A stretch of DNA of 64,000 bases, from NCBI GenBank assembly GCA_030068075.1, contig CM057843.1, positions 12,604,001 to 12,668,000 of the forward strand, read 5' to 3'. Positions within the stretch are counted from its first letter, which is position 1; every line of letters begins with the position of its first letter. The DNA comes from Paguma larvata. Lineage: Eukaryota > Chordata > Mammalia > Carnivora > Viverridae. Of the stretch, positions 36,416 to 48,729 are shown one piece after another. The notes under the pieces were generated by a model. That model was not told the origin of the DNA. It saw nothing but the letters and a program-made list of their open reading frames with translations, and made no database searches. A program made the translations under genes and the position numbers.

Positions 36416-37345
36416 CCGCAACTGTACGGCCAACTAATCTTCAACGAAGCAGGAAAGAACATCCAATGGAAAAGGCGACAGTCTCTTCAGCAAGTGGTGC
36501 TGGGAAAACTGGACAGCGCCATGCAGAAGAATGAACCTGGACCACTTTCTTACACCATACACAAAAATAAACTCAAAATGGATGAAAGACCTAAACGAGA
36601 CAGGAAGCCATCAAAATCCTTGAGGAGAAAGCAGGCAAGAACCTCTCTGACCTAGCCAGAGCAACTTCTTACTAGACACACCACCAGCAGCAAGGGAAAC
36701 AAAAGCAAAAATGAATGATTGGGACTTCATCCAAATGAAAAGCTTTTGGACGGCAAAGGCAGCCTACAGAATGGGAGAAGATATTTGCAAAAGACATATC
36801 TGATAAAGGGCTAGTATCCAAAATCTATAAAGAGTTTATCCAACTCAACGCCCCAAAAAACAAATAACCCAGTTAAGAAATGGGCAGAAGATATGAATAG
36901 ACATTTTTCCAACGAAGACATCCAGATGGCCAACAGACGCATGAAAAGATGCTTAACATCGCTCATCATCAGGGAAATACAAATCAAAACCACAGTGAGA
37001 TACCACCTCACGTCTGTCAGCGTGGCTAACATTAACGACACAGGAAACAACAGGTGTTGCCGAGGATGAGGAGAAAGAGGAACCCTCTTGCCCTGTTGGT
37101 GGGAAGGCAAACTGTTGTAGCCGCTGTGGAAAACAGTATGGAAGTTCCTTAAAAAGTTAAAAATAGAACTGCCCTACAATCCAGCAATTGCATTACTAGG
37201 AATCCTTTACCCAAAGGATACGAAAATACAGACTCGAAGGGGTACATACACGCTGATGCTCATAGCAGTATTATCAGCAATAGCCAAGCGATGGAAACAG
37301 CCCAAGTGTCCATCAACTGATGAATGGATAAAGGTGTGCTACACA
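36416..37345 (+). mobile_element. L1 ORF2 3' fragment with internal deletions
   Basis: The nucleotide sequence follows the C-terminal part of L1 ORF2: 'ggccaactaatcttcaacga', 'gtgctgggaaaactggacag', 'agatatgaatagacattttt', 'caaaaccacagtgagatacc', 'atccagcaattgcattacta' and 'caactgatgaatggataaag'. It is forward and 5'-truncated. Short internal deletions (near 36600 and 36755) and stops break the frame, so this is a dead copy. It ends abruptly at about 37345. Confidence 0.88.
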
Positions 37346-37415
37346 CACACACTCTCTCTCTCTCTCTCAAAAATAAACACTTAAAAAATAAAAACTAAAT
37401 CAAATTACATTAAAA
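37346..37415 (+). mobile_element. SINE tail fused to the L1 fragment
   Basis: Directly after the L1 text come CA and CT runs, then 'caaaaataaacacttaaaaa', which is the distal part of a CAN-SINE without its head. Confidence 0.6.
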
Positions 37416-37430
37416 ATTTTTTTTCCTCTT

Positions 37431-37590
37431 GGGGCGCCTGGGTGGCTCAGTCAGTTAAGCCTCTGACTCTTGATCTCAGCTCCGGTCCTGATCTCATGGG
37501 TCACGAGTTTGAGCCCCGTGTCGGGCTCTGTGCTGACAGCACAGAGCCTGCTTGGGATTCTCTCTCTCCTTCTCTCTCTGCCTCAGTGTT
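37431..37590 (+). mobile_element. CAN-SINE without A-tail
   Basis: Forward SINE with an intact head and internal block. It breaks off after the CT-rich stretch, with no AATAAA-type tail. Confidence 0.88.
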
Positions 37591-37737
37591 CTCTCTTGAC
37601 CCCACGCCCAGCTCAACACCCTCAGGGCCCATCGCCACCCCTGTCCTCCAAGTACTTGCTGGCCACACTCCTTGGTCCGCAATCCCATCGGTTGGCATGG
37701 GAGCTATGTTCTCCCGGAGCAGGGTCTGCATCCCCCC

Positions 37738-37930
37738 ATTTATTCATTTTTGAGAGACAGAGCGCGAGCAGGGGAGGGACAGAGAGACACACACAGACAC
37801 AGAATCCGAAGCAGCCTCCAGCTCTGAGCTGTCAGCACAGAGCCCGACGCGGGGCTCGAACCCACAAACCGTGAGATCATGACCTGAGCTGAAATCAGAC
37901 GCTTAACTGACGGAGCCATCCAGGCGCCCC
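37738..37930 (-). mobile_element. CAN-SINE
   Basis: Reverse-strand SINE about 150 bp from the forward copy at 37431. The two form an inverted pair. Confidence 0.9.
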
Positions 37931-40900
37931 GAGGTTGCTCCCTTCTAACAAGACAGAGGTGCTGCTGCCGCGGAAGAATTCAGAGACACTCTGGAGATTT
38001 CCAAGGCGCTCGGGCTTGCCCACAGCGTCTCCACGCCAGGATTCCGGGTGTGCCCCGTCCTGTCAGGGCCCTGCCGTCCACGTAGGAGGCCCCCTGAGGC
38101 TGTGCGTGCTGTGTCTCCTCGGCAGCTCTGTCGCCCTGCCAGCAAGTCCTGGTCCCGTGGGAAACCAGGCCCCCTTAAGCACTCCTTAGAGGTTCCCAGG
38201 CTCTGACCCTGGCATGTCGCGCGTCGGTAAGTGGCTGACGTGGGCCGGCCGGTCTTTCTTTTAGGGTTTCCAAGGCAGATAACAGCAACTATGCACTTCT
38301 ACAGTCACTGCTGTTATCACTGCCTCCAGATCATTCCAGTGCCACCATCGCCACTTCGGCACTTTGCACGAACTCTCTTCCAGCCGCCACAGGTGGGGTC
38401 TTCGCCAGGGTTTTGCCGCTGCCTGTCACAGCTGTCACCTCTCGCTCACAGCCAGGAGTGGGGGCCCATCCCGAGGACCTACGTTCCAGGGACACACTTG
38501 GGGTCATCTTTCTTGGGCTCCCCACATGGGAGAGCCTGAGGATTTATTTGGGCAGGTGACCCCAGGGAGGAGGAGGACCGGGCAGGAGGCGGGGGACGCG
38601 GCTCAGCGGGGTGCAAGGACACACGAGGAGTCACCCACTCCATCGGAGACTGGAGGATCATGAGGCCTTAGGAACTGCATCTAGGGACTCTTCGTCTAAG
38701 AGAAGTTAGTGGCCAGACGCACCCCCACTCATGCTGACTCGCTTGCCCTCTGGGCTGCACCTGTGAGTGCAGAGGGGACCCCCCGCATGAGTGCACCCAG
38801 ATGTTGGTGAGCTCCGGGCCCGGCCCTGCACCGCGCAGGCCCAAGCCGCCAGGAGGGGCCGGTGACCGCCAAGCTTGTGCCCACCTGGTCCCTACAGTGT
38901 CGAGACGGTCTGAGAGGACGCGGGACGCTGCCCTTCTTCCCAAGCTTCTCCGAGTCCGGTGGCCAGGGTGAGATGCGTTCACGCGCCCTGCTCCGGTGTG
39001 CTCGGGACAGAGCCGAACCTCACGTGGGTGGTCAGGCGGCACGAGCGCCCACGTCCTGGGGGTCCCCGCACAGCGCCTCGGGCGAAGCGAGCACAGAACA
39101 CGGGGGGCCGGGATGTAAGCGGCCCTCGCCCCTCCAAGCAGAGCGGCCGCTCCCCATCCCAGGGTGCGGCTGCCAAGTGGAACGCGGGGGGAGCCTGGAC
39201 GACTGAGGCTTTTTCAAGAGATGCCAAAAATACGGAAATGTTTCCGTAAAAACTGTTGATTTTTAAACAGTGATTTCTGTTGTCGTTGTTCGTTGTGGGA
39301 GCCACATAGAACGCGTCTTTGGCGTAGACAAAACGCGAGCAGCGGCTTTGCCGCGTTTACACTGCTGCTTCCTGGCGCCCAGGAACACCCAGGAACGGTC
39401 GGTCAAGTTCGCAGCGTGGCTGTGCCGCTCAGCACTCTGTCCATGCGAAATCTCCCGTCCCTCCTTCCCTCTGCCCTCGCCCTCTTCTTCCCGGCCGGAG
39501 TCCAGCTCCGGTGAGTCCAGGGGTCCCCGAAGGATGGGCGGTCAGGTGAAAGGAACGAGAGAGTCAGGAGATGTGGTCCCATCACCGAGCAGGCGTGTCT
39601 GGCAATTCTGGCATCTCTGCCCTGCTGGTCTCCATGTCTTTATTTAAAAGTAGTGAGTGACTTTGCAGCAATGAGTGACAGCCCATCAGTAAGCATAGAA
39701 AAGTGGCAATTTCCTCAATCTTGCGAGTGGTTTTCCATCATTCTTTTTAGACCATAAAGGAAACACTTCTTATCTTAGCTATTTTGTGATTCTGCTCCTA
39801 AGGTAATTAACATATGCTGTCTTTGGGGTAGGATTAGGTAAATTTGGGGCGGGGGAGAGAATAGGATGTTTAGGAAGCAGGCAGGGTTTATTGTTGTTAC
39901 CGTAAGTCTCAGTAAACGGAGGGCGCATGCATTAACATCTTAATATCTACGTTAATCGTCTATAGAAAGGTTAAGAGTCTGGCTTCCTAAACTACAATGA
40001 GGGAGGTGAAACCCTCCAGGTAATTCCTGAGGCTTGTCTAAGTTCCTTTGCTTGTGAATGAGTGAATTTACATAATAGGGGCCCAACATTTACACAAGTC
40101 ACACCAATATCCAGCCAGCTCAAAGCTGCTACCGATCTGTAAACCCACCCCCAAGGTGCAACTTTGAGATGACTTCTGGCCAGGCTACTCTCATTCAGAT
40201 GTAATCCTTCAAAGCAGCTCGCTCCAGGTCCTTCCTTTTTATTTAAATGCCACAAAACAAAAGAGCATTACATCCCTTAAGGCCGACCAGGGCAATTCCA
40301 GAAATCCAAGCCTGAGAAATTATTTGGATGGAAATAGGACTGCCATTCGATTGGCAGGAGCTTTGCTACGACTGCGTTTCCACACCGGGACGTGTCTCAA
40401 CCTGTGAGCCCAAGATGGCTCCCAACCCTTCCCTAGCTGCTCTTCTCCCTCCCCCCTCCCTCTCCTCCTCCCTCTCCCCCACCCTTCTTCTCCTTCCCTC
40501 CTGCCCGCCCTCCCTCTCTGCTGGACTTCATTTTCACATTTCAAAACTTGAAGCTTTTATCCGGTAACCCTGGTAACTGACCTCTGGAAGCCGATGCGGG
40601 CATTCCAGCGCCTTGTTTTCTAATTCCAAAGGCAGAAACACATAAGCCCTGCCCTTGAATGTAATTTCTAATCCCCCCCTCTCCTGTGCGGGTGCGTATT
40701 TAGATCACAAACTCACCTGGTAAGAGCTGTGTTTACGGTTCGGTTTTGTAAGGTGGATGGAGGTGTGACAAAGATGCCCTTCAAAGCCCCCTACCCCCCA
40801 CCCACCCAAGAAAGGCTTGTGTTTTTACATCGGGCTTCACAGGGTGCCCATGACAATGGAGTAAGCACGCGGGTAGCTGGGTAGCTGTAGCCGGGCTGAG

Positions 40901-41478
40901 GGCAGAGGCCAGAGCTGTATCCCTTTCCAACGCCTTTACAAGAAAATACTCCACTGCCTACTGCTTGAACTTGGATGAAGCCGTGGCAGAGGAAACCGTG
41001 AAAGCAAAGACCGGCCCTATTCCATACAGATGGAAATACCAGTAGTCGGAAGGAGGCCGCGAGGCCAGGCTGCCAGGCTCAGAGCCGGCTCCCAGGTCTG
41101 TGAGCCAGTGATAGACAACTACGTACCACTCGTTGGTGTGTATGTAAATATATTTAATTTCAAGTCTACTACATTTGCCGTTTGGGAGAAAGAGATCACA
41201 GGAAACCAATACTAAACAATTTTCCTTTAAAAAATTTTTAAGAGACCAAAAATGAGGTTCCAAGACACCTTTAAAAATAGGACTCCCAGAGAAAGTGAAA
41301 AATGCTTCATTTCAGTAAAAATGGTCCCCGGGGTTACCTGCGTTGCTTTGATTTCTCAGGGTGCCTGGTCCCACAGGCCATCCTGAGTATTATTGGCTTT
41401 TTGTAGGAATTTGCTGTTTTTTCTCTTTGGTTTAGGTTTTTGTTTGTTTGTTGTGTTGTGTTTTGTCTTTGTTGTTTC
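37931..41478. other. Unassigned intergenic DNA
   Basis: No gene or named repeat was recognised over 3.5 kb, the longest repeat-poor stretch of the window. Positions 38860-39190 are CpG-dense (possible orphan CpG island). Positions 39640-40300 are AT-rich, repeat-free and include TAATTA-type motifs, which could mark conserved non-coding DNA. A CT-rich tract lies at 40438-40520. Confidence 0.4.
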
Positions 41479-41601
41479 TGTAAGTACGCTTCACGCCCAG
41501 TGTGGAGCCCAACGAGGGGCTTGAACTCATGACCCTGAGATCAAGACCTGAGCTGAGATCAAGACTTGAATCCTTAACTGACTGTGCTACCCAGGCGCCC
41601 C
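41479..41601 (-). mobile_element. CAN-SINE, old short form
   Basis: Reverse copy of the older SINE layout: 'cacgcccagtgtggagccca', 'ggcttgaactcatgaccctg' and 'ctacccaggcgcccc'. Confidence 0.85.
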
Positions 41602-42019
41602 TGGTTTCGTTTTTGTCTCGTGTCTCCTTTTATTGATAACCATGTTGCGGATAAATATTAGGTGAAATGGGAAATGGCAAATTATTACGTGGACAAACAA
41701 CACAGATTATAAGGCAACAGGATCCCAAATTGGTTCTAAAACACACATATACATTTATAATTGACAGGAGAAGATAGACGACAAATTGTTCCTCGTGGAT
41801 GTCTTTAGGTGTTCGAAGGAAGTCTTTATTTTCTTTTGTGTGCTTTTTTTGCACTTTCCAAAGTTTCTCCATGAAATCTCTATTTTTGTTAGTAGATTTT
41901 AAAATGATAAATATTTTTATAAGTTAAAACATTGCCTAAGGAAACTATCATTAAGGATGAATTTAGGGGCTGGCGATAGAATGGCCTCTTTTTCACACCT
42001 AAGAAGCCTGGAGGTCGCC
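41602..42019. other. AT-rich sequence, possibly old antisense L1
   Basis: AT-rich with T-runs and 'gcactttccaaagtttctcc'. It resembles an antisense L1 3' end, but I cannot confirm this. Confidence 0.3.
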
Positions 42020-42330
42020 CTTTGCAACGCCTCAGGCGGTGCTGTCAGAGACCCAAGCTCTTTGTCTATACGTGGTCTGCCATATATCTCTGGCACGTCG
42101 TAGCCTCATGATCTCAAAATGGCTACACATTTCCAGGCATTGCATCTGTGTTCCATCAAGAGAGAAAGGAGGAACTACCAGCCCCAGCCACACTTATTTA
42201 TCCCGTTTTCGTACAAGAATGGAAGCTTTTCTGGAAGCCCCACTCAACAGATTCCTGCTGATAGAACCAGGCCACATGGCCGCCTCCAAGTCAGTCACTG
42301 ACGGAGGGGAATGAGATGAAATGATCGCCT
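42020..42330 (+). mobile_element. Old interspersed repeat, family not named (copy 4)
   Basis: It contains 'ctcaaaatggctacacattt', 'ccaggcattgcatctgtgtt', 'gaaagcttttctggaagccc'-like text and 'aaccaggccacatggccgcc', in the order of the copies at 12130, 19265 and 29375. Confidence 0.5.
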
Positions 42331-45080
42331 CACTCCCCTAGGCTAGTTCAGGCCCCTCACATTTTACCTCCCAGGGCTGGCGTGAGGGCTGGGTTGAGCG
42401 TGTGTAGACAATGGATAATACTTGACCCAAAAAAAGGTTTTTGCAAGAGATGGTCGCCTTCCACTGTAGATTTTTTCGATCTCTCTTTTCCTCCTGCTCA
42501 CGACCCCACCCCCTCCCCCTGATCACCACGAGATCTCCAGGAGCAGCAACCACGTCTCATTTATAGACACCGCACCTGGCAGATTCTTCCGGAACGAGAG
42601 CTGGACGCTGGAAGGATGGACGTGCTGCTGGCTGAAGTAGCAAACACAGTCTGGGACAGATGGCGAGGTTTGAAAAGGGAACGAGCCCCCGTGTGCCCGG
42701 CGTCCAGCGAAGATCGGGGGGAGGGAAGGATTTGGGCATCTGGAAGGACCTGCTCCTCAATCTGGTTTCCTGGTTTTTCTCAGAGACTCCTTTAAAACCA
42801 CCGCGAGGTAGCTTCCTTCACTTACAGGCTCTCTCTTTCGGACTCGACTTGCTTTTTCGAAGCTTAGCTGTCGCAGGGCTGAGCCCATCTGGATTTCAGC
42901 TTTAGCTTTCGGAGGGTTTGCTTTTGTCATCTTTGTGCTTTTGGCTTCTCCGAACGAGCCCTGATCGTCCCCGGGTCTACCCGTGCTGCGTCCCGCCACC
43001 TGGCCCGGCCTCCGTTTCGCTTAGAAAGCAGTCCTGCCGTGATCTTCCTGTCCATCTGCCCACGAAGGCCATCTTCAAGTGTTTTCTGTGCGCCTGGCTC
43101 TCCCCCGGCCCCCGGGCAGGGGGCCGAGCTCCCCAGCAGGGCCTACGTCACGCAGACCACGCTCGGTGGCCCCTGCCTGTGCGAGGCGCCATAGGAGATG
43201 AGCCAACACCTCCGCGGGGAAATTCACTCCGACCGGTGCCAGAGCCTTCCCGCGTGGGCAACACTGTTTCTCCCGCACGATTAAAAGCTTCCCCCAATCC
43301 AACACTGCTCGGAACGGCCCTCGCCTCCTCGCAGGGGCAGGGCCCAATGCACAGCCGGCCGGGCACGGGGGTGGGTGTCAGTCAGTAACGACTATTACCC
43401 TAACGGTCATCACCAGAGCACTGTCACACTGTGCTGGTCACAACGCCACGGCTGCGAGGCGAAGGTGCGGCGGGGGGGGGGGGGGGGGGGGGGACGCCCC
43501 AACACAACTTCTCTCTGCTCTGATTTTCCATGTTGTTTTCCTGTTCTCCTGGGGGGCTTGGAGCTGTGTCTAGCTAACGCCCGAGACGTGGAAACCACAG
43601 CCCTTTCCAGAGAGGAAAGAACAGGAAGCCGCCCGAAGACACACGTGGGAATCGCGCCTTTGACTCGGCTCGCCGGGGCCCCCGAGCCCAGGCACAGAGC
43701 CTGACGCTGGACAAGGACGGTCCCTCATCCCGGGGGAGGATGTTACGACTCAGAGGCCCCAGTGCAAGGCGGTTGAATTCCTCCCCCGCAGTCACGGTCA
43801 CGGAGCTAGGACTCGGCAGATGTGGCCTTTGGCCTCTTCTCCGGATCTGGCCCTCAGAGCCCACAATTGGGCCAGTGCCGTGCACAGCCTGGGACGACTC
43901 GGTGAGGGGCTGCCCTGTGACCGAGGAGTGCTGCCTGGCTCCTGGCCTCCTCTCACCGCTTCATAAATTAATTTTGCACCTTTATTCCTTCCGCACTGAG
44001 TCACGCCGCCAGAAAACCCAGCTCTCTGCCAGGAAACCAGCGTGGCTCCAGCACGCAGTCCCGGGGCTGGCGTGGGGGTGCCGCTGAGACCGCTGCTGGT
44101 GTTTTTCACCAGCTTGGCGGGCGGCCCCGGAGTTTTCCTAAGGCGCCTGCGAATTCACCTGCAGGAGGCTCCTCGGCGCCCTGGATTGGGGAGGACTCTT
44201 CCCACGCCTGCTCTGCTCCCTGAGGTTTGCGGCAGTCCCCAGTCAGGCGATTACATAAGCAGTCCCCCTTGCCAACTGTCACCAAGGCCGCCTGGAAAAT
44301 CGAGACTCACGCCAACCAGCGATGGCTGGCCAGGGGCGCGACACCCTCGTGCGTGTCCGTGTGCGCGTTCCCGTCTACTCGGGAGCTACGCTCAAGCCGC
44401 TCCTTACTACCAGCCCTGGGTTTTTCCAAAGCTGGAGCAACAACTACGTACATTTTCTGCAGACTTAAAACCCGGTAAGGTGCCGGGGAGTGTCTGGCAT
44501 AGACAGGCTGGAGACTCTATTGTCACCGAAAGCCCGATGTCTATTCGGCTCCTGGGTTCTTCCTCATGTCAGCACGACACACCCGTTCCGGTGTCTGTGT
44601 CCCGGTTCTTCCACCAGCTGGCCGCACGAGCCGAAGCGAGTCCTTCTGTCTCCCCAGGCTCCCGCTTCCTCATCCGCAAAATGAGGGGATCACGGGAGGT
44701 GAGCAACCGGGGACCCCCCAGTTCTGAACGGACATGTCCGTTCTGTGCTTTGGCCTGGAGCCTTCTCTCCCCTCCCTTCGGTCTCACGGATCCCGACGGG
44801 GTCCTCGGCACAAAGCTGGTGCCTGAAACACTGGTGCGTGGACAGACCAGGGCTGTTTCCCGACGGCTCTGAGGATCGCACAGTGGGTTTGAACCGAAGA
44901 ACTCTTCCCCCAGTTTTCAGCTTCTTGTTGGATTCTGTAGTTTGGCGACGTTCGGAATGCCTGTGGCTACGCGCTGTCCCTCGAGTCCCGAGAGGTCTGG
45001 AGGCCCAGCCGTGGGGCCAGAATACCAGGACCAGCCACAGGGCCTCCTTAGCATTCCAGTTGCTGGTTGCATAATGATTT
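42331..45080. other. Unassigned intergenic DNA with G22 tract
   Basis: No gene was recognised. A run of 22 G lies at 43472-43493. A short MIR core piece ('gcttcctcatccgcaaaatg') is at about 44664-44690. The 276-codon open frame at 44042-44872 has no family signature. Confidence 0.45.
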
Positions 45081-45257
45081 GTAACAATTTTTTGAGAGTG
45101 GGGAGGGGCAGAGGAGAGGGAGAGGGAGAGGAAATACCAAGCGGGCCCCACAATCAGTGCGGAGCACGAAGCAGGGCTCGATCCCACGACCCCAACATCA
45201 TGACCTGAGCCGAAATCAAGAGTCGGACGCTCATCCAGCTGAGCCACCCAGGCAACC
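45081..45257 (-). mobile_element. CAN-SINE
   Basis: Reverse, diverged SINE with its head at 45240-45257. Flanks 'gcataatgattt' and 'acataataatgttt' look like a worn target-site duplication. Confidence 0.85.
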
Positions 45258-45640
45258 GACATAATAATGTTTACCTATAATTTTGCAATTAGGGTTAGTA
45301 ACCAAGAAGTAAGAGACTTACAGTAAATCCAATGAGGGAAAACGAAGTAACTTCTAGGGGACAAAAACAAAAAACAAAAAAAGGACAGAGGGCGAGAAAA
45401 AACAGACAGGCCACCATGAGAAAAAGAGCGTTTTTTAAAAAAAGAATTAATGGAAGGGGTTAAAGTTGGGGCTGTGGGGAAGCAGCTGGCAGAGAGAAAA
45501 AAGAAAAACCCCACCTTGGCTAACTAACAATTAGAAAATGACTTCATAAAGAGATTGGAAAGAATACGGTATCAGAATAATAATGACCATTTTAGACAAA
45601 TCTAGTTCCAGGAATGGACTGCCTCTCGCTTTTATTTTGT
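45258..45640. other. Unassigned AT-rich intergenic DNA
   Basis: No gene or named repeat was recognised. Confidence 0.4.
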
Positions 45641-45861
45641 ATTTTTATATATATTTTTAATGTTTATTTTTGAGAGAGAGAGAGAGAGAAAGAGCATGAG
45701 CAGAAGAGGGGTAGAGAAAGAGGGAGACACAGAAGCCGAAGCAGGCTCCAGGCTCTGAGCTGTCAGCACAGAGCTCGACGCGGGGCTTGAACTCACGAAC
45801 TCGGAGATCATGACCTGAGCTGAAGTGGGACGCTCAACCGACTGAGCCACCCAGGCGCCCC
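45641..45861 (-). mobile_element. CAN-SINE
   Basis: Reverse full-length SINE with (GA)n. Flanks 'cctctcgctttta' and 'cttctcgttttgatttta' look like a diverged target-site duplication. Confidence 0.92.
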
Positions 45862-46644
45862 GCTTCTCGTTTTGATTTTATCAAACACTGGGGGAAGCCC
45901 GATGAAAAGTAAGAAGGAGAAGGAATGAAGGCTAAAAGGAAAAGACTCGAAGGGGAATTGTGAGTCTGAAAGAAACACAGTCGGATTCGTGAGCCGAAAT
46001 GCCCCAAGGTGAGTGCTTCCAAGAAACCAAACCACGAACATCAGTGATCTGAGAAGTGGGGTCTAACAGAGTGTCTTTGAGAAGGAGCGGATGGTTGGAA
46101 GGGATACAAAGAAAAGAATGAACCCTAGTTCCGAGAGAGACAGCCGCTCGGCAGCACCAACCGAGGAAGAGGCTTTTGTCTGCCGGCTAAGCACTGAATC
46201 GCGCCTCGAGGGTGCTGGTTCCTGGCAGACATTTCACTCCTTTGGCCTGAACAATGACTGCTGCCTTTTTTTTTTTTAACTCACAAAATCAAAGTATCCT
46301 GAAGCTCTTCCCAGCTGCCCGAGGCTCTAGGCAATGAGAGAAACGGATGAATCATGGGGAAGAATACGGCTTTGATGAGAAAGCCCTCCATCATCCCCTG
46401 ACATGATCGATTTAACAACCCCCGCGACGTCCGACAGAGAAATGACTATTTCTGGACCTCGCGTAGAAGAAATGTATCATAGAACATTCGTAGGTATTCG
46501 TGGCGTAGGTCCACTGAGAGCGTCTCGAAGTTCCATTCTTGGCTGCAGGCTGGCTTTTGTGCTTGTTCTTGTGGTCACGGGCTGTTTTGTTTCTTACAAA
46601 TCATCAGGGTCTTTTTCCTGAAAAATTAAAGACACAGTAGCAGT
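45862..46644. other. Unassigned intergenic DNA
   Basis: No gene or named repeat was recognised. Confidence 0.4.
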
Positions 46645-46860
46645 CATGGCCACAACTGAGTAGTGCTTGCCCTGTGCCACTTCAGACAGCTCTTTTGATA
46701 CACCGACTCTTAAATAGGTGCCGTTATGATTCCATTTTGCAGAGAAGGAAACTGAGGCGGGGGGGAGGTGAAATGACTTGTCCAAGGTCACACAGCCAGA
46801 TCGAAGCAGAGCCGGATTCATATGGACCAAACTCCTGTGTGACTGCTCCCATATTCAGCA
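46645..46860 (-). mobile_element. MIR, nearly full length
   Basis: Reverse MIR: 'tgattccattttgcagagaa', 'ggaaactgaggcggggggga', 'cttgtccaaggtcacacagc', 'cagagccggattcatatgga'. Confidence 0.88.
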
Positions 46861-46937
46861 ATTCAAACTTTTCCTATTTGCTTCAGGTCTTCTCATAATA
46901 CAAAAAAGAAATATAACACTCCACAGGAAGTTGCTGT

Positions 46938-47313
46938 TGTTATGCCCAGAATTCGGGGACCCCGATGCAAGAACAAAGAGCCTTTATTCGAGCTAGCTCG
47001 AGCTCAATCTCCTACCTGCACCGAGGCAGCGGTGGGTCGAGACAGAGAGGGCCCATTCCAAAAACACAATAGTTTTAAAGGGGTCTAGGGGCAGTGGGAG
47101 GGGTGATGGTCGTGACCCTAGCCAATTGGCTGAGGAAAGGTCAAGGGTCCTGTTCCATAGGTCACTGGGCGTGGTTCTTTTGGAACCAGGAAGCCGCAGG
47201 TTTTGCGCAGGCACTGGGGACTCAGGGTGGAGGACACGGAACACAATGGAGTCAGTCCCAGTTTGCCCTTAAGCAAAATGGAATCAGTCCCGATTTGCCC
47301 TTACACTGTTACA
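46938..47313 (-). mobile_element. Solo ERV1/gammaretrovirus-like LTR (A)
   Basis: A 376-bp element bounded by TG...CA, read on the minus strand. In that sense it has a U3 that begins with a tandem repeat of about 30 bp (two copies of a 'cagtccc(a/g)(g/a)tttgccctta' type phrase), a CCAAT-like region near the middle (gccaattggc on + at 47120-47129), a TTTAAAA box and an AATAAA signal (ttatt on + near 46983). No internal retroviral genes adjoin it, so it is a solo LTR left by recombination. A clear target-site duplication was not found. Confidence 0.75.
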
Positions 47314-47939
47314 TGCCTATCCCCCGTCCCACGGATGCGAGGTGTAGACTTTAGCACCTTTTAAAACACTTTTACCTACGTGTCTTGTAGCTACGGACAA
47401 TACATACTATCTGTTTCTCATGTCTCAAACATTTCTAGGTAGTAATATCCTGTATTTCCTTTGGGCAACCTGCCGTTTTCCTCTCGCTATTATGCTTATG
47501 AGCCGTGTGGAAACGGAGTGATCTCCGGGACTGCACCACCCCGTTCTGTGGCCGCTGGCTGCATTTGGCAATGAGCGCTTCGAACACGGCTCTTCAAATT
47601 GAGACGCGCTTTAAGTATAAAATACATAAGGGATTCCAGAGACAGTATGAAAAACAGTAAAATGCCTCTACTAATTTTTTAATACTGATTACAGCTTAAA
47701 TAATATTATGGAAATATTGAGTTCAGTAAAATATATTACTGATATTAATTTCACCTGTTTCTTTCCTTCTTTCTTTCTTTCCTTTTTTTTTTTGGTAATG
47801 GGGCTACTAGAAGATCTGAAACAGCATATATGGCGTGTGTTATATCTGCACTGGGAGCTTCGATCTACCTCCTTCCTCTTACCTGCCCTCAGCACGAGTT
47901 TTGTTCATTGGTGAAGAAGCAAGCCTTATTGGTCTGAAT
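47314..47939. other. Unassigned intergenic DNA with (TTTC)n
   Basis: No gene was recognised. A CT/T-rich run lies at 47758-47796. Confidence 0.45.
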
Positions 47940-48110
47940 AATGAGACCTAATATTTACAGTTCACGGATACCGTTCGAAGTCACTTACATGTAATAACCC
48001 ACTCAGTCCTCCCGGGAAGGGGCAGGGCCGCACGGAGTGAGGCCCTGCAGCTCTGCAAAGTCACGCAGGCTGAGCTGGGCCTGGACACCGGCCGGCCGGC
48101 TCCACGGCCC
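47940..48110 (-). mobile_element. MIR
   Basis: Reverse MIR: 'gtcacttacatgtaataacc', 'cactcagtcctcccgggaag', 'gcaaagtcacgcaggctgag'. Confidence 0.65.
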
Positions 48111-48729
48111 TGAGCTTCTAACTACCAGCTTGACTGGGAAGGCTCTTCAGCACCAGTGTGAATCTGCCCAAGAAAGCAATGACCCAATGCCTGACCTTGG
48201 TGATGTCTCTAACAACCTACGGTCCTCACGTATCATTGGAGCCTCTGCCGGTTCAGACTCTGGGCAGAGCAGTCATGAACAGACACACTTTTGTTGCGGC
48301 TGTTTCAGCCTTAGCGAGGCCAGCACAGGCGGATCGCTCTGACGGCTGCTCGCAATGTCATGAAGTCAGCTTTTCTCTTGGCCACTAACTATATTAACTA
48401 TTTTTACGGCAAACTGTCAATGACCCCACTCGTTCACGCTGCCTATGTTTTCAGTTTGTTTTCTTCAGCCATATATCTATTTATACCCTAAGCGGTTTTT
48501 TGTTCTGTTTTTTTTTGTTTCTTTTAAAAGAGATGTCCTCATTATTCTGGCAACGACAAAGCTGAGACTGGTAATTAAGTCACGAAACACACCGGGAGGG
48601 AAAAGACGAGGTGGATTTGCCGTGGGCTTATTATTGAGGAGAATCAGATTGCTTTTTGAATTCTGAATAAAAACTTCACTTTAACATTTTGAAAGAACCA
48701 GTAGAGACCCGAGGTCTCCTAGGTGTTGG
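48111..48729. other. Unassigned intergenic DNA
   Basis: No gene or named repeat was recognised. Confidence 0.4.

Noticed and set aside
36416..37345. L1 ORF2 as a functional reverse transcriptase gene
   Set aside because: Only the 3' part is present, with internal deletions, frame breaks and no 5' end.
44042..44872. 276-codon open frame on the plus strand
   Set aside because: No domain is recognised. It includes a MIR core piece near its middle, which argues against a coding exon.
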